A stretch of DNA of 50,392 nt, from NCBI GenBank assembly GCA_005884195.1, contig VBBP01000049.1, forward strand, positions 1 to 50,392, given 5' to 3'. The position numbers and the translations under genes were made by a program. This DNA is from Candidatus Bathyarchaeota archaeon (GTDB lineage Archaea; Thermoproteota; Bathyarchaeia; 40CM-2-53-6). The notes beneath the pieces are model-generated. The model saw only the letters and a program-made list of their open reading frames with translations. It was not told where the DNA came from and did no database searches. Positions 1 through 8,867 of this stretch are shown piece by piece; position 1 is the first letter of the stretch, and each line of letters opens with the position of its first letter.

Positions 1-30
1 GCCATCCAGCGCATGCTTGAACTAGCCTAG
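1..30 (+). CDS. 3' end of an unidentified gene (partial)
   Basis: Frame 1 reads nine codons (AIQRMLELA) and then TAG, followed by non-coding sequence, which looks like the helical C-terminus of a gene entering from the left. It is too short to identify, and the reading could be chance. Confidence 0.25.
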   Translation, partial: AIQRMLELA

Positions 31-172
31 ACCACGAAGAGCCCGACGAGCGAATCTGGCCCCTCAGAGGATCTCGAAAAAACTATGAAAGAGAACAATC
101 GCAGAAGGCCTTCCAACCGCAGCAGTTTACGCTATACCATAGAACTGGACAATGAGGAACATCACAATTTAG

Positions 173-1114
173 ATGGAGGTCGGCGCATGGTCAATGGAAC
201 GTGACATGTCAAGGGTCCAAGGAAAGAATTCAGATCTCCTAGGCGATCTATCGAACACGAGTCTGAAGGATAGATGCGAATCGTGCAGCAATATTACAAC
301 CTGCAACGTGTGTGGTAAGTCAATTTCCGGGTTCGAACATATCGGCGTAAGGGCGGCGACCGGTCAAGAATCGGGAATCTGGCACTACGCGACTCCTTGC
401 CGCCATCGGAACCAGATCCGCGCTAGATCTGCAAGTGTGAAGTATGGTGGCGGCCCACTCTGGAAGAACGGCTACACTTGGCAGGACATATACTGGGGCC
501 CATACTTCGCAAGTGCTACCGCATCTGCCTGGGTTCAGAGTGTTGAGAAGGCCGTTGCAGACATAGAATCGGACAAGACATATTCCGCAGGGTTATCGGA
601 GTACAATGTTGGAATAGGGAAACCAAACCCCCCCATCACCGTCAAGACTGCTCCCGCAACGAAAATGTCTGATGGACAGATCAGACAGACTCTTACTAGC
701 TGGATCGCATCAGGCACGATTCCCAACCTAGGAACAAAAGGGGCGTACAACATATTCCTGCCACCGGGAGTCACAGTTTCTCTCTCACCCGTTGAGGCAT
801 CATGTGCATTCTTCTGCGACTATCACAATACCGTGAACGGGTCCAACGGTCCATTCTATACGGTTGAACCCTATCCGTGTAGCAAAGGTTGTAACCAGTG
901 CACCAACAATCCTCTGGATACTCTGACGCAGGGATTGTCGGAGGAGATGGTGGAGCTGAAGACCGATATGAACCCGGGAACGGGATGGGTCATAGGGAAC
1001 CTTGAACTCTGCGACTATTGCGACGCGAAATTCGTCTGCAACCGGATTAGCGGCGGCGAGTACGTCAACTCCTGGTACGACAAGAACAAGAAGGCTTGCT
1101 GGAAAGGAACCTGA
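173..1114 (+). CDS. Exordium/PHI-1-like protein with an altered HE motif
   Basis: The protein has 313 residues. From about residue 90 it matches, from memory, the microbial exordium/phosphate-induced-like family: a YGGGPL opening, a WGPYF segment, a LPPGVTVSL core strand, a C-x3-C-x-YH pair, and a terminal block ending GTGW...LELCDYC. Family members carry S-H-E-x2-E in the last block, suggestive of a metal site. Here it reads SEEMVE, so the His is Glu. The first 60 residues add a Cys-rich stretch (CESC, CNVC) that looks like a small zinc ribbon, and there is no signal peptide, although relatives are usually exported. A GGAGGT lies at 175-180, so the true start may be the in-frame ATG at 194. 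Function is unknown. Confidence 0.6.
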   Translation: MEVGAWSMERDMSRVQGKNSDLLGDLSNTSLKDRCESCSNITTCNVCGKSISGFEHIGVRAATGQESGIWHYATPCRHRNQIRARSASVKYGGGPLWKNGYTWQDIYWGPYFASATASAWVQSVEKAVADIESDKTYSAGLSEYNVGIGKPNPPITVKTAPATKMSDGQIRQTLTSWIASGTIPNLGTKGAYNIFLPPGVTVSLSPVEASCAFFCDYHNTVNGSNGPFYTVEPYPCSKGCNQCTNNPLDTLTQGLSEEMVELKTDMNPGTGWVIGNLELCDYCDAKFVCNRISGGEYVNSWYDKNKKACWKGT

Positions 1115-1233
1115 AATCTCAAGATTTCAATCCTCTGCAAGCCTCGTTGATTTCTAGCGATCCCCCCTAGGAGTCGAATGCGTCATCTTGATTAGAGCAC
1201 GGATGTACTCCTTTTGACGGTTGCTAAGAAATC

Positions 1234-1518
1234 ATGATGGCTGAAGCAAAATGGTTGATACTGTTTGGAATCGCGTGCTACGGATTTGGGGCACTCTCTG
1301 TCACTGCGGACGAGCTCTATGGAATCGCCCAATTTTACGGGACCAACGGTGTGTACTATTTCCCGATCATCGGAGCGAGAGGGCTGTGGGACGCCTGGGT
1401 CTACGTGTTCACAGGGTTAGGATTTTGCTTTTTCTTGTGTGTATTCTCGGTTTTGATGCTTCAGCGGACAAAGCCTCCCGTAAAGAGGGACATCCAATCG
1501 GAAACAAGGACAGAATAG
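1234..1518 (+). CDS. Small membrane protein, unknown
   Basis: The 94-residue product has two clear hydrophobic segments (about residues 5-24 and 53-75) and a basic, polar tail. This predicts a two-pass membrane protein with both ends on the same side. It starts with a double Met (1234 or 1237). I do not recognise the family. It lies between the exordium-like gene and a DUF1801-like gene on the same strand, but the spacing gives no firm operon signal. Confidence 0.5.
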   Translation: MMAEAKWLILFGIACYGFGALSVTADELYGIAQFYGTNGVYYFPIIGARGLWDAWVYVFTGLGFCFFLCVFSVLMLQRTKPPVKRDIQSETRTE

Positions 1519-1572
1519 AGAAAAAACCTCTGTGTATCGCTTAAGGTGCTTAGAAAGTAGGAGCTGATCGTT

Positions 1573-1989
1573 TTGGCCGACGTTGTGAAAGAGTTTCTCT
1601 CGAGCTATCCTGAGGAAATACGGAGGATAAGCGAAGATCTGCGCAAGATGGCAAGAAGCGCGATGCCTGGAGCACACGAGTTTCTTTACTATGACTCAAT
1701 CAACTACTCGATTAACGATTCTCCGCTTGGCCGTATCTGCTACATTTCGCCGATGGAGAAATATGTCGCAATCGGATTCTTGTTCGGAGCGCGACTCGAC
1801 GACCAGCGTCACCTACTCGAAGGTAGCGGCAAACGAGCACGCCACGTCAAGATCAGGACATTAGAGGAAGGGAAGAATCCAGCCCTCAAAGAATTGGTCA
1901 AGGCGGCGTGGATCCACGGGGCCGACCCAGTCCCAAAGGTGAAGAGGAGCAACAAGCGGGCTCCTCGATCTCGGCGCAGAAGACGATAG
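1573..1989 (+). CDS. DUF1801-like (YdhG/YjbR-type fold) protein
   Basis: The 138-residue protein has the DUF1801 pattern: an N-terminal helix ending in YPEEIR, a helix with LRKMARSAMPGAHE, then strands with YYDSINYS, GRICYISPMEKYVAIGF and a C-terminal ALKELVKAAW helix. These small cytosolic proteins have no proven reaction. The last 20 residues are a strongly basic Arg/Lys tail (RSRRRRR) that could bind nucleic acid. The start is TTG at 1573, which leaves a full-length family N-terminus. Confidence 0.6.
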   Translation: MADVVKEFLSSYPEEIRRISEDLRKMARSAMPGAHEFLYYDSINYSINDSPLGRICYISPMEKYVAIGFLFGARLDDQRHLLEGSGKRARHVKIRTLEEGKNPALKELVKAAWIHGADPVPKVKRSNKRAPRSRRRRR

Positions 1990-2218
1990 CTGTAAGCAAT
2001 TCAGCCCCAAAACCGCCAAAAAGATAGTTGAATGAAAAGAAAACCGCGAAAAAGGAACGATTACAGCAGCTAGAATCGGGAAACGTTAAGTCTAGAACTA
2101 TCTAGTAGGATCTCTTGTTTGTCACCCTACCGGGGGCGGCCTGGTTGAACTCGACTATTATCAGTGAGAATTGACTCTTCTAAGTTCAATCAAGTCCTAG
2201 GAAGGTAGCGCAACGCTG

Positions 2219-2470
2219 GTGGATTTCAAAGAAGCTTCTTTCATCCAGGGGAAGCTTATCCGTATTACAAAGAAGAAGATGGAGATATTACTGGACGACG
2301 AGGAGACAGGTGAGCCTGCCATTGCCACTGTCAGACTGGCCGATGATGTAACAGTCGATCTTGATACCGTAGGGGAAGAAGTGAAAGCGATCATAGTGGA
2401 CGGTAAGGTTGCCAGAATAACTGCTCTAGCCCCAAACCCAGCGGCCCGCCCCGGAAAAGTAACCACCTAG
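2219..2470 (+). CDS. Small hypothetical protein, probable beta-barrel
   Basis: The 83-residue product starts with GTG and shows alternating hydrophobic and charged residues typical of a small beta-barrel (IQGKLIRIT, MEILLDD, ATVRLADDVTVDL, VKAIIVDGKVARITAL). It recalls an OB-like or KOW-like single-domain binding protein, but I cannot assign a family. An AGGAAGG sits 19 bp upstream, far for a ribosome binding site. The 230 bp before it hold no other gene. Confidence 0.5.
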   Translation: MDFKEASFIQGKLIRITKKKMEILLDDEETGEPAIATVRLADDVTVDLDTVGEEVKAIIVDGKVARITALAPNPAARPGKVTT

Positions 2471-2557
2471 GACGACGCCGTCTACTTTCCGAAGATCTGT
2501 CGGCGATTTCATGCGTAAATGATATTTTGATCCTCATAACTGAGGGATATTCTTGAG

Positions 2558-2959
2558 ATGGCTAGTAATAGACTGGTTGTGAACCGGTGGATTCGTAACT
2601 ACTCCAAAGCGTGGCTGAAGAAAGATGGGAAAGCGATTGCGTCACTCTTCACCGAAGACGCCACCTATTACTCACACCCTTTCCGGTCAGTGAACCAGGG
2701 TAGAAAGAGTATTCTGGATTACTCGTTGGGAGCGTTGGATGTTGGACAGGTGTACGCGGTTCGTTTTGGAAAGCCGGTCTTAGAAGGCTCTAGAGCCGCT
2801 GTTGAATACTGGACCACCATGAAAGAGAAAGTGGAAGATGTAACCCTTGCCGGATGCATAACGCTACACTTCTCAAAGAACGGGCTATGCAAAGAACTAC
2901 ACGACTACTGGGTCCTACAAACAGGAAAACTCCAGCCTCCACCCAATTGGGGCCACTGA
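2558..2959 (+). CDS. SnoaL-like / NTF2-fold protein
   Basis: The 133-residue protein matches the SnoaL-like NTF2 fold: an N-terminal helix (NRWIRNYSKAWLKKDGKAIASLF), then TEDATYYSHPF, a helix-linker with GRKSILDY, and C-terminal strands (AAVEYWTTMK, LAGCITLHFSKNG, ELHDYWVLQTG). The fold is used by small-molecule isomerases, hydrolases and binding proteins, so the activity cannot be called. It stands alone, convergent with the M20 peptidase. Confidence 0.75.
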   Translation: MASNRLVVNRWIRNYSKAWLKKDGKAIASLFTEDATYYSHPFRSVNQGRKSILDYSLGALDVGQVYAVRFGKPVLEGSRAAVEYWTTMKEKVEDVTLAGCITLHFSKNGLCKELHDYWVLQTGKLQPPPNWGH

Positions 2960-3095
2960 AGACGGTTCAACGAATTTTCCGAAACGTCGACGCGACCTCC
3001 CACATGCGGAAGAGAACTCCCTACCATACCTCGTCGAAGAATTTTCTTTTAGGTGACGCTCGCCAATGACGATGCCCTCGGCGGGCCTTCGGCAA

Positions 3096-4484
3096 CTAGG
3101 CTTTGGCGAATTCTTCAATTACCCTTGCGATCCACTTGCTTCCCTGAATGAATACGTCAACTCGCTGATTCTCGTTAGGCGCGTGAGTATTGCTCTTCGC
3201 ATGGTTACAACCGATAGCAACTGTAGGCAGACCAAGTGTGTTCGTGTAATAGTGCATGGGACCCGAAGCTGCCGAGGTCACGAGGATAACGGGCTCCTTG
3301 TGAAATACTTCCCTCCCAGCCCTCGCTGCAATCTTCGAGATTGCCGAGTCGATGGGAGTTCGGGCTGCAGGGTTCTCTGCCTGAAGATTCACTTCCACTT
3401 CCCCGAACCCATGTCGGACTAGGTGTTTTTTCAATTTCTCTGCCAGCTTTACTGGGTCTTGGTTAGGCACGAGACGAAAGTCCATCTTCGCCTGGGCAAC
3501 AGAGGGGAGAACGGTCTTGTGTCCCGGGCCAGTGTAGCCTGACCATATTCCGGCGATGTTCGCAGTGGGATTGCCGTAGAAGGCTTTCTTGAACTCGAAT
3601 CCTGTTAGGCCGAAGAGGAAGTTCTTGACTCCCAGCTCGTCCCGGATGCTATGCTCTTCTAAAGGCATTGCGCGTATGACTTCTAGCTCTTCTGGAGTGA
3701 ACGGTTTGACATCGTCGTACCAGCCTTCTACCATGATTCTGCCATCCTCGTCCGTGATCGTGTCGAGCATTCGGACTAGACGCCATGCTGGGTTCTCGAC
3801 GACCGCGGCACGAGCCGAGTGCGAGTCCTTCAGTGCGGTTTGAACTTTGAACTCGACATAGAGCATTCCCTTCAAACCAAGAGTGACCAGCGGTCTATCC
3901 TCGTAGTCGAGGCCTCCGAACTCCCAGATGGCCGATTCTCCAGTCAGCCTCTCCTTGTATCGCGCAATGAACTCGGAAAAATGGGGAGATCCAATCTCTT
4001 CCTCACCCTCGATAGCCCATCTGATATTGCAGGGAACGTCTCCGGTCACTTTCAAAAACGCGTTTATCGCCATCAAACGAGAGACGATGTTTCCCTTGTT
4101 ATCGCTCGCTCCCCTAGCATAGACTCTTCCATCCTCCACTATGGCCGAGAATGGGGGGTTCTTCCAAAGCTCAACAGGCTCAACCGGCTGTACATCATAG
4201 TGATTGTAGAAGACAAGCGTCCTCCTCCCGGTCTTAGATCGAAGTTCAGCGAATACCACGGGCGGGCCCTTACTCGGGGAGAACTCTTCTACCGTGAAGC
4301 CGAACTCTTTGAGAAATTTGCCAACGAGTTCAGCAGTCTCGTCTAACCCAAGGTTCTGGGCCGAGACGCTTGGCTGCTTGCATAAGGCACGGAGCTTTTC
4401 AACAAACATGTCACTGCTAGAATCTATCTCGCGGAAAATCCTGTCTTGCGGGTCGGTGATGGTCTCGCTTGAGGTCTTAGCCAC
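3096..4484 (-). CDS. M20 family dipeptidase/deacylase
   Basis: The 462-residue enzyme is a two-zinc M20 (ArgE/DapE/CPG2-type) metallopeptidase. Visible metal and catalytic sites are H95-x-D97 in the FYNHYDVQP motif, D128 in RGASDNKGN, the Glu cluster at 161-163 in EGEEEIGSPH, and a late His in KSNTHAPNE. The dimerisation domain lies between about residues 200 and 330. The length fits the archaeal/bacterial dipeptidase subgroup that trims short peptides or acylated amino acids in the cytosol. It lies 122 bp downstream of the arginine decarboxylase on the same strand. The exact substrate is unknown. Confidence 0.9.
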   Translation of the reverse strand: MAKTSSETITDPQDRIFREIDSSSDMFVEKLRALCKQPSVSAQNLGLDETAELVGKFLKEFGFTVEEFSPSKGPPVVFAELRSKTGRRTLVFYNHYDVQPVEPVELWKNPPFSAIVEDGRVYARGASDNKGNIVSRLMAINAFLKVTGDVPCNIRWAIEGEEEIGSPHFSEFIARYKERLTGESAIWEFGGLDYEDRPLVTLGLKGMLYVEFKVQTALKDSHSARAAVVENPAWRLVRMLDTITDEDGRIMVEGWYDDVKPFTPEELEVIRAMPLEEHSIRDELGVKNFLFGLTGFEFKKAFYGNPTANIAGIWSGYTGPGHKTVLPSVAQAKMDFRLVPNQDPVKLAEKLKKHLVRHGFGEVEVNLQAENPAARTPIDSAISKIAARAGREVFHKEPVILVTSAASGPMHYYTNTLGLPTVAIGCNHAKSNTHAPNENQRVDVFIQGSKWIARVIEEFAKA

Positions 4485-4606
4485 CGGAAATCATCAATCC
4501 AAACAGAGATAGAACCGGATATCTATAGTTTGGTCGTTCCTAACGCTCGATCAGCTTTGGACAAGTCGCGAAAAAAATGAGCCTTGCACTTGGAGAGTTG
4601 CGGTTG

Positions 4607-5248
4607 TCAGACTGGTTGGTTTGACGGAGGCAGAAGTTCCTGCATTGAAGCGGAAGTTCCTGGGAGAAATACTACGGCTGCAACGACTGAGGTCCAGAGC
4701 CCGCTCTTGTCCCCTATTGCAGACTGTGTTACCTGAGTCGTCTTGATGATCAAGCCGCTAGACATGAAGAGCTGTTTTCTCTCGTCCCATGCTGTCGCTG
4801 GATCAAACGCGACCCCCATGGTAGTGGCCAACATGCTAGCGGCGAGGTCTTCTGAGTAGTCTCCCGCGATCTCTTCTGGTTGTCCGAAAGAGTGGTGCTC
4901 GGAGAGATATCCGTACTGATTTTCCTCGGAAGGAATCGCGATGCCAATAGATGATGCGATCAGCCTATGCGGCTCATCTGTGCAATTCCTCGCGAGCACG
5001 ACAAAAGTGATCTCGCCCGGATGCAACATCTGTACACCCTTCTCTTTCGGGATGAGTTTGCAGCCTGGTGGAATTATGCTCGACACGGGTACGAGGTTGC
5101 AGTGTTGAATCCCCGCATCACGGAGGGCCAGTTCGAAACTGGCTAAGTTCTCCTTATGTTTTCCAACGCCTTTCGTCATAAAGAAATATTTGGGGATCAT
5201 TTCTAGGACGACGTAGACACCTTCGCGCAGCGTATAACCTTGAGACAA
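4607..5248 (-). CDS. pdaD: Pyruvoyl-dependent arginine decarboxylase
   Basis: It converts arginine to agmatine, the first step of archaeal polyamine synthesis and of agmatidine modification of tRNA-Ile. The protein resembles the PdaD family: [28 protein letters not shown] (positions 20-47), then [10 protein letters not shown] (55-64). Self-cleavage between S56 and S57 would yield the beta chain and the pyruvoyl-capped alpha chain. Family members often begin near the second Met (residue 17, ATG at 5200), so the first 16 residues may not be translated. The C-terminal 40 residues are variable. Divergent from the DyP peroxidase gene. Confidence 0.9.
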   Translation of the reverse strand: MSQGYTLREGVYVVLEMIPKYFFMTKGVGKHKENLASFELALRDAGIQHCNLVPVSSIIPPGCKLIPKEKGVQMLHPGEITFVVLARNCTDEPHRLIASSIGIAIPSEENQYGYLSEHHSFGQPEEIAGDYSEDLAASMLATTMGVAFDPATAWDERKQLFMSSGLIIKTTQVTQSAIGDKSGLWTSVVAAVVFLPGTSASMQELLPPSNQPV

Positions 5249-5391
5249 AATGGTGAATCGGCTGGGATAGCACTATGACTTCCGAGAAGAGAAAAAGCAC
5301 GAACTGACGACACCAGCCTAGCTTCTCGACTACAGCAATACTAGAGGAAAGACGGCAAACGTTTTCAGTACTCTAGTCGAGCCTCGGCTCT

Positions 5392-6348
5392 ATGGCGCCT
5401 AGAGCGTCAGCCATTCCGCATGTCATCCCGCAACCCGTAGCGACACCGCTGACCCGAGCCGCGATCTTTCTGGTCGTGACGATCAACCCCGGCGCTGGGA
5501 ACCGAGCGATAATCCGAACCTTCTGCACCGATCTATCCGCTCTTGTCCGTTCTGTAGGATTTCGCGAACAGGAGGGAACTCTCTCCTGTGTAGTGGGGTT
5601 TGGGTCCGATGCCTGGGACCGCCTCTTCGGGAAGCCGCGGCCGGCGGAGCTGCACAGGTTCCGCGAGATCCGGGCAGGGGAACGCCAGGCCGTCTCAACA
5701 CCCGGAGACATGCTTTTCCATATTCGAGCGCAACGCATGGACTTGTGCTTCGAGCTGGAGACGCAGATCATGGCTCGGCTTGGACCCGCAATCAGTCCGG
5801 TTGACGAGGTACAAGGATTCCGCTACTTTGACAGCCGCGACCTCATCGGCTTCGTCGACGGAACAGAGAATCCTAAGGGTCAGGACGCGATTGATGCCAC
5901 GCTGATAGCTGACGAGGACCCTAGGTTTGTCGCGGGTAGCTATGTGATCATCCAGAAGTATCTTCATGATCTAGCCGGCTGGAATATGTTGCCGACCGAG
6001 AAACAGGAAAAGATCGTCGGCCGTACGAAACTGAATGATGTGGAGCTGGATGAGAAGGTCAAGCCCACCTACGCGCACAACGCGCTCACCAAGATAGTTG
6101 AGAATGGGAAGGAGATCAAGATTCTCCGGGACAACATGGCTTTCGGGCATGCTGGCCAGAAAGAGTTCGGGACGTACTTCATCGGCTACAGCCGTTCCCC
6201 GCGGACGATCGAAGAGATGCTTCAGAACATGTTCGTGGGCAAGCCGCCGGGCAATTATGACCGACTGCTGGATTTCAGCCGCGCGGTTACAGGGAACCTT
6301 TTCTTCATCCCGTCCGCAACGTTCCTGGAAGACGTCAGAGCTGACTAG
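5392..6348 (+). CDS. DyP-type heme peroxidase
   Basis: The 318-residue protein is a dye-decolorizing peroxidase, which uses H2O2 to oxidise a broad range of organic substrates at a heme. The GxxDG motif is present (GFVDG, residues 163-167, D166 as distal acid), the likely proximal heme ligand is H229 (PTYAHN), and a distal Arg lies in ILRDNM (R246). No Tat or Sec signal is visible, so it is probably cytosolic, and I see no encapsulin gene nearby. Its stop codon shares the tetranucleotide CTAG with the stop of the convergent DUF2277 gene. Confidence 0.93.
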   Translation: MAPRASAIPHVIPQPVATPLTRAAIFLVVTINPGAGNRAIIRTFCTDLSALVRSVGFREQEGTLSCVVGFGSDAWDRLFGKPRPAELHRFREIRAGERQAVSTPGDMLFHIRAQRMDLCFELETQIMARLGPAISPVDEVQGFRYFDSRDLIGFVDGTENPKGQDAIDATLIADEDPRFVAGSYVIIQKYLHDLAGWNMLPTEKQEKIVGRTKLNDVELDEKVKPTYAHNALTKIVENGKEIKILRDNMAFGHAGQKEFGTYFIGYSRSPRTIEEMLQNMFVGKPPGNYDRLLDFSRAVTGNLFFIPSATFLEDVRAD

Positions 6349-6626
6349 ACGGGCACGCTAGCGCGAAACCTCTCTGCAGACCGAGTTTTCGCTCTCGCAG
6401 CTTCCTGCTCTCGATTCTTCGGTTGCGCGTTCGTTTCTAGGGAGCGGAGAAGATTGGTTGAGACCTGGGCGATCTGTTCAACTGCGGCTGAGAACGAGTG
6501 TTCGTTTGCTTTCGACGGTTGGCTAAACCCGCTGATCTTTCTGACGAACTGTATGGAAGCATCCCGTATCTCTTCCTCCGTCGCGGGAGGGTCGAAGTTG
6601 AACAGGGTTCTGATATTCCTGCACAT
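6345..6626 (-). CDS. DUF2277 family protein
   Basis: The 93-residue protein begins MCRNIRTLFNFDPPATEEEI and continues FVRKISGFSQPSKANEHSF, the hallmark of DUF2277, a family common in actinobacteria and other soil bacteria. The N-terminal Cys and the conserved Arg/Asn suggest a binding site, but no function is established. The distribution and the bacterial-type neighbours suggest lateral transfer. It overlaps the DyP gene by 4 bp at the 3' end. Confidence 0.85.
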   Translation of the reverse strand: MCRNIRTLFNFDPPATEEEIRDASIQFVRKISGFSQPSKANEHSFSAAVEQIAQVSTNLLRSLETNAQPKNREQEAARAKTRSAERFRASVPV

Positions 6627-6722
6627 TTCTCAAGGCCTCAAGGTATCAGCGCATCTAGAGGTGTTTTAGTGTAGGCTTCCGTTCTCGACTCGCATTTTCC
6701 CCGCATGACCGAGCTTAACAAA

Positions 6723-6758
6723 ATGGTTATATAGCTATATGGTTATGTATGGGTTATG
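6723..6758 (+). promoter_or_regulatory. Repeat-bearing promoter of the SRPBCC-ArsR operon
   Basis: ATGGTTAT occurs at 6723-6730 and again at 6739-6746, and a variant with an extra G (ATGGGTTATG) lies at 6749-6758, overlapping the ATG at 6756. Between the first two is the 12-bp palindrome ATATAGCTATAT (6729-6740), which also supplies a TATA-like box. Such AT-rich dyads are typical ArsR-family operators, so autoregulation by the downstream ArsR is likely (inference). Confidence 0.5.
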
Positions 6759-7244
6759 AGAGTTTCACAATCCACGGCAAAGCCCGCTGTGATCACAACC
6801 CCTAGCGATACTGAGATCCACATAGTCCGGACGTTCGAGGCTCCCCGCGACCTCGTCTTCCGGGCATACACTGACGCCAAACTCCTCTCCCAATGGATGG
6901 GCCCCCGAAAATACAAGATGACGATCGAGGAGATGGAGGTCCGCCCCGGCGGCAGATGGCACTTCACTCACATCGACACGGATGGCACCAAATACGGCTT
7001 CCACGGTGAATTCCGCGAGATCGTGCGCCCCGAGCGCATAGTGCAGACCTGGAACTTCGAAGGCATGCCAGGCGAGTCCCTTCAAACAGCCGTATTCCAA
7101 GAACATGATGGGCGAACCACTGTCACGTCTACCGTCAAGTTCGAGCGCAAGGAGCATCGTGATGGTATGCTAGCCAGCGGTATGGAAAACGGCATGAACG
7201 AGGGCTACGACCGGCTCGACGAGCTCCTGCGGACTACGCATTGA
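6756..7244 (+). CDS. SRPBCC / AHSA1-domain protein
   Basis: The 162-residue protein is a START-like (Bet v1-fold) protein of the AHSA1 type. It has the usual motifs: VRTFEAPRDLVFRAYTDAKLLSQWMGP (about 25-52), RPGGRWHFTHIDTDG, GEFREIVRPERIVQTWNFEG and the C-terminal ENGMNEGYDRLDELL. Such proteins bind hydrophobic ligands; no specific ligand can be read here. Its TGA overlaps the TTG start of the ArsR gene, so the two are translationally coupled. Confidence 0.88.
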   Translation: MRVSQSTAKPAVITTPSDTEIHIVRTFEAPRDLVFRAYTDAKLLSQWMGPRKYKMTIEEMEVRPGGRWHFTHIDTDGTKYGFHGEFREIVRPERIVQTWNFEGMPGESLQTAVFQEHDGRTTVTSTVKFERKEHRDGMLASGMENGMNEGYDRLDELLRTTH

Positions 7245-7573
7245 ACAACGACAACCTCTCCACGACCTTTCAAGCCGTAGCCGACCCGACACGCCGCATC
7301 ATCCTTGCGCGGCTCGCGCACGGCGAGGCCACGGTTCAAGAACTGGCGAGGCCTCTGCCAATGAGCCAACCCGCTGTCTCCAAACACCTCAAGGTTCTAG
7401 AGAGAGCCGGCCTGATTGAACGGCGACGCGAAGCACAGAGGATCTGGTGCCGCCTACAAGCCAAACCCTTGCACGACGTAGCCGTATGGGCTACCGAGTT
7501 TCAGCAGTACTGGGACGAGAGCTTTGAACGGTTGGACGACTTGCTGGAAAAGGAAAAAGGCAATCGGCAGTAG
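7241..7573 (+). CDS. ArsR-family transcriptional regulator
   Basis: The 110-residue winged-helix repressor has the segment DPTRRIILARLAHGEATVQELA followed by the recognition helix MSQPAVSKHLKVLERAGLI and a wing with RRREAQRIWCRL. It lacks the ELCVC metal-binding motif of arsenic sensors, as is usual for the SRPBCC-linked subgroup. The start is TTG, overlapping the preceding stop. In bacteria this gene usually comes first in the pair; here it is second. Confidence 0.9.
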   Translation: MNNDNLSTTFQAVADPTRRIILARLAHGEATVQELARPLPMSQPAVSKHLKVLERAGLIERRREAQRIWCRLQAKPLHDVAVWATEFQQYWDESFERLDDLLEKEKGNRQ

Positions 7574-7574
7574 C

Positions 7575-7922
7575 ACAGAGACTGTTCCGAGCGGGCAAAC
7601 GGGGGAGAGTTCGACAGGTTGGAAGACTTTGGGTAGTCGGGAGAAGGCGATGCGATCCCATTCGAGAAGGTTGAGAGGACTGGAGGCAGAAGGCCGGGTG
7701 AACCGGTTTGAGACATGATCCTCAAGCAAATGCTTTCGGATCGCGCTTCTTCGCCCCGCAGCTGTAGACTTGTAAGAGCAACGATTGCAGGTCAGTTGGA
7801 GCCAAACGATGTGTGAGAATATTAGCTAGGTGCGGTACCCCTGCTTCCCTTTCGATTCTCTCAATGATTGAATTTCTGTTGGCAAGCTCAGGAGACGAAG
7901 GACCAGCGGAAGAGATTGGCAT
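7575..7922 (-). pseudogene. Frameshifted, truncated remnant of a conserved unknown gene
   Basis: Two frames on this strand together read as one protein of a family I recognise but cannot name. Frame one (7922 to about 7725) gives ERIEREAGVPHLANIL and RLAPTDLQSLLLQVY. Frame two (about 7720 to 7575) gives LEWDRIAFSRLPKVFQ and VELSPVCPLGTVSVL. In intact relatives these two blocks lie in a single frame and the protein continues well past the second. Here the match stops at the 3' end of the ArsR gene, so the copy is both frameshifted and 3'-truncated. Confidence 0.55.
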
Positions 7923-7948
7923 AGCTCAGATAGGGAAGCACTTGGTCA

Positions 7949-8803
7949 TTAATTGTTGACATCGCGAACCCGAGATGAAACGAGGTATAGTCCAGCCCTC
8001 AGGAAAGCTTCATCACGCAACAATTCCTCCTTGATCGCTTCCATATCGGCACTCCACTGGAACCATTTGCGGACTTGATCTTCACGGGCAAGAACGCAGG
8101 CGTCAATAGTTTTCTCTAGGAGTTTCGCCAGCGCTTTCTCATAGGAGGGGCCAGTACGATCAATTCCACTACGGGTTCTCGTTTCCCATGTCTGCCAGAT
8201 GTTAGCGTGCAGATGTGTCTCCGGATGGGGATCCTCAACACCGATTATCAACGCGTAAGTTTCCAGATTATTCAACGCTCGATGAAACCTGGAATTGTTC
8301 TCTTTCCCATCCAGCTCTAGCTTCTTTCTGAGCCGGTCAGTCCGAATTGAACTCTCACCGCCGATGGTCTTGAGCAATTGCTGTTCGAGGTCAGAGAGTA
8401 TCTCTCCTTTCTGGACGAGTCCTCTGTGGTGCTTCACGACAGGGTCGAGTATCGGCCAGATCCTGCTAGATACGAAGGTCTTAGTCCGTCTGAATAGCCT
8501 AGTGGCAAGAATATCCTCTCTGCCTTCAACCTCCCTGGAGATTTGTGCCACTGGCTGGCCGGAGATCTTGACCGACCACCAGTCCATCCATCCGGTGAAG
8601 CCTTTAGCAGATGGTTTCCATGATCTTCCGAGTATCGCACTAATGAAGCTAGGGAGTTCATTTCCTCCCAAGAATGAGACGAGGCCCTCATCGTGGATGA
8701 ATCTGTAAACTCCCTCCCGAGTCCTAAGCCGGAGGCTTAGCTTCAGCTTGTGTTCTCTGACCCGGATTTCCTCTGCTTTCTCTATCAAGTGTTTAGCTTT
8801 CAA
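7949..8803 (-). CDS. AlkZ-related winged-helix protein (tentative)
   Basis: The 284-residue protein resembles the AlkZ/YcaQ-related family that includes interstrand-crosslink DNA glycosylases. Resemblances are an N-terminal block with VSFLGGNELPSF, a WWSVKISGQPVAQISRE segment, a central winged-helix with SIRTDRLRKKLEL followed by ENNSRFHRALNNLETYALI, and a C-terminal helical part. I do not see the glycosylase catalytic signature clearly, so a DNA-repair role is only a suggestion. It follows the gene remnant at 7575-7922 on the same strand, which may once have been its operon partner. Confidence 0.45.
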   Translation of the reverse strand: MKAKHLIEKAEEIRVREHKLKLSLRLRTREGVYRFIHDEGLVSFLGGNELPSFISAILGRSWKPSAKGFTGWMDWWSVKISGQPVAQISREVEGREDILATRLFRRTKTFVSSRIWPILDPVVKHHRGLVQKGEILSDLEQQLLKTIGGESSIRTDRLRKKLELDGKENNSRFHRALNNLETYALIIGVEDPHPETHLHANIWQTWETRTRSGIDRTGPSYEKALAKLLEKTIDACVLAREDQVRKWFQWSADMEAIKEELLRDEAFLRAGLYLVSSRVRDVNN

Positions 8804-8867
8804 GTTAGAATTGAAGGCAATAGTCCTCCTTGTGACAACTGAATATGGGTTGGGGAGGTCAGCTCAA

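Noticed and set aside
340-360. GGGTTCGA stretches that look like a tRNA T-loop
   Set aside because: No acceptor stem or anticodon arm can be built around them; those seen lie inside coding genes.
5392-6348. DyP peroxidase as encapsulin cargo
   Set aside because: No encapsulin shell gene is nearby and no targeting peptide is evident at the C-terminus.
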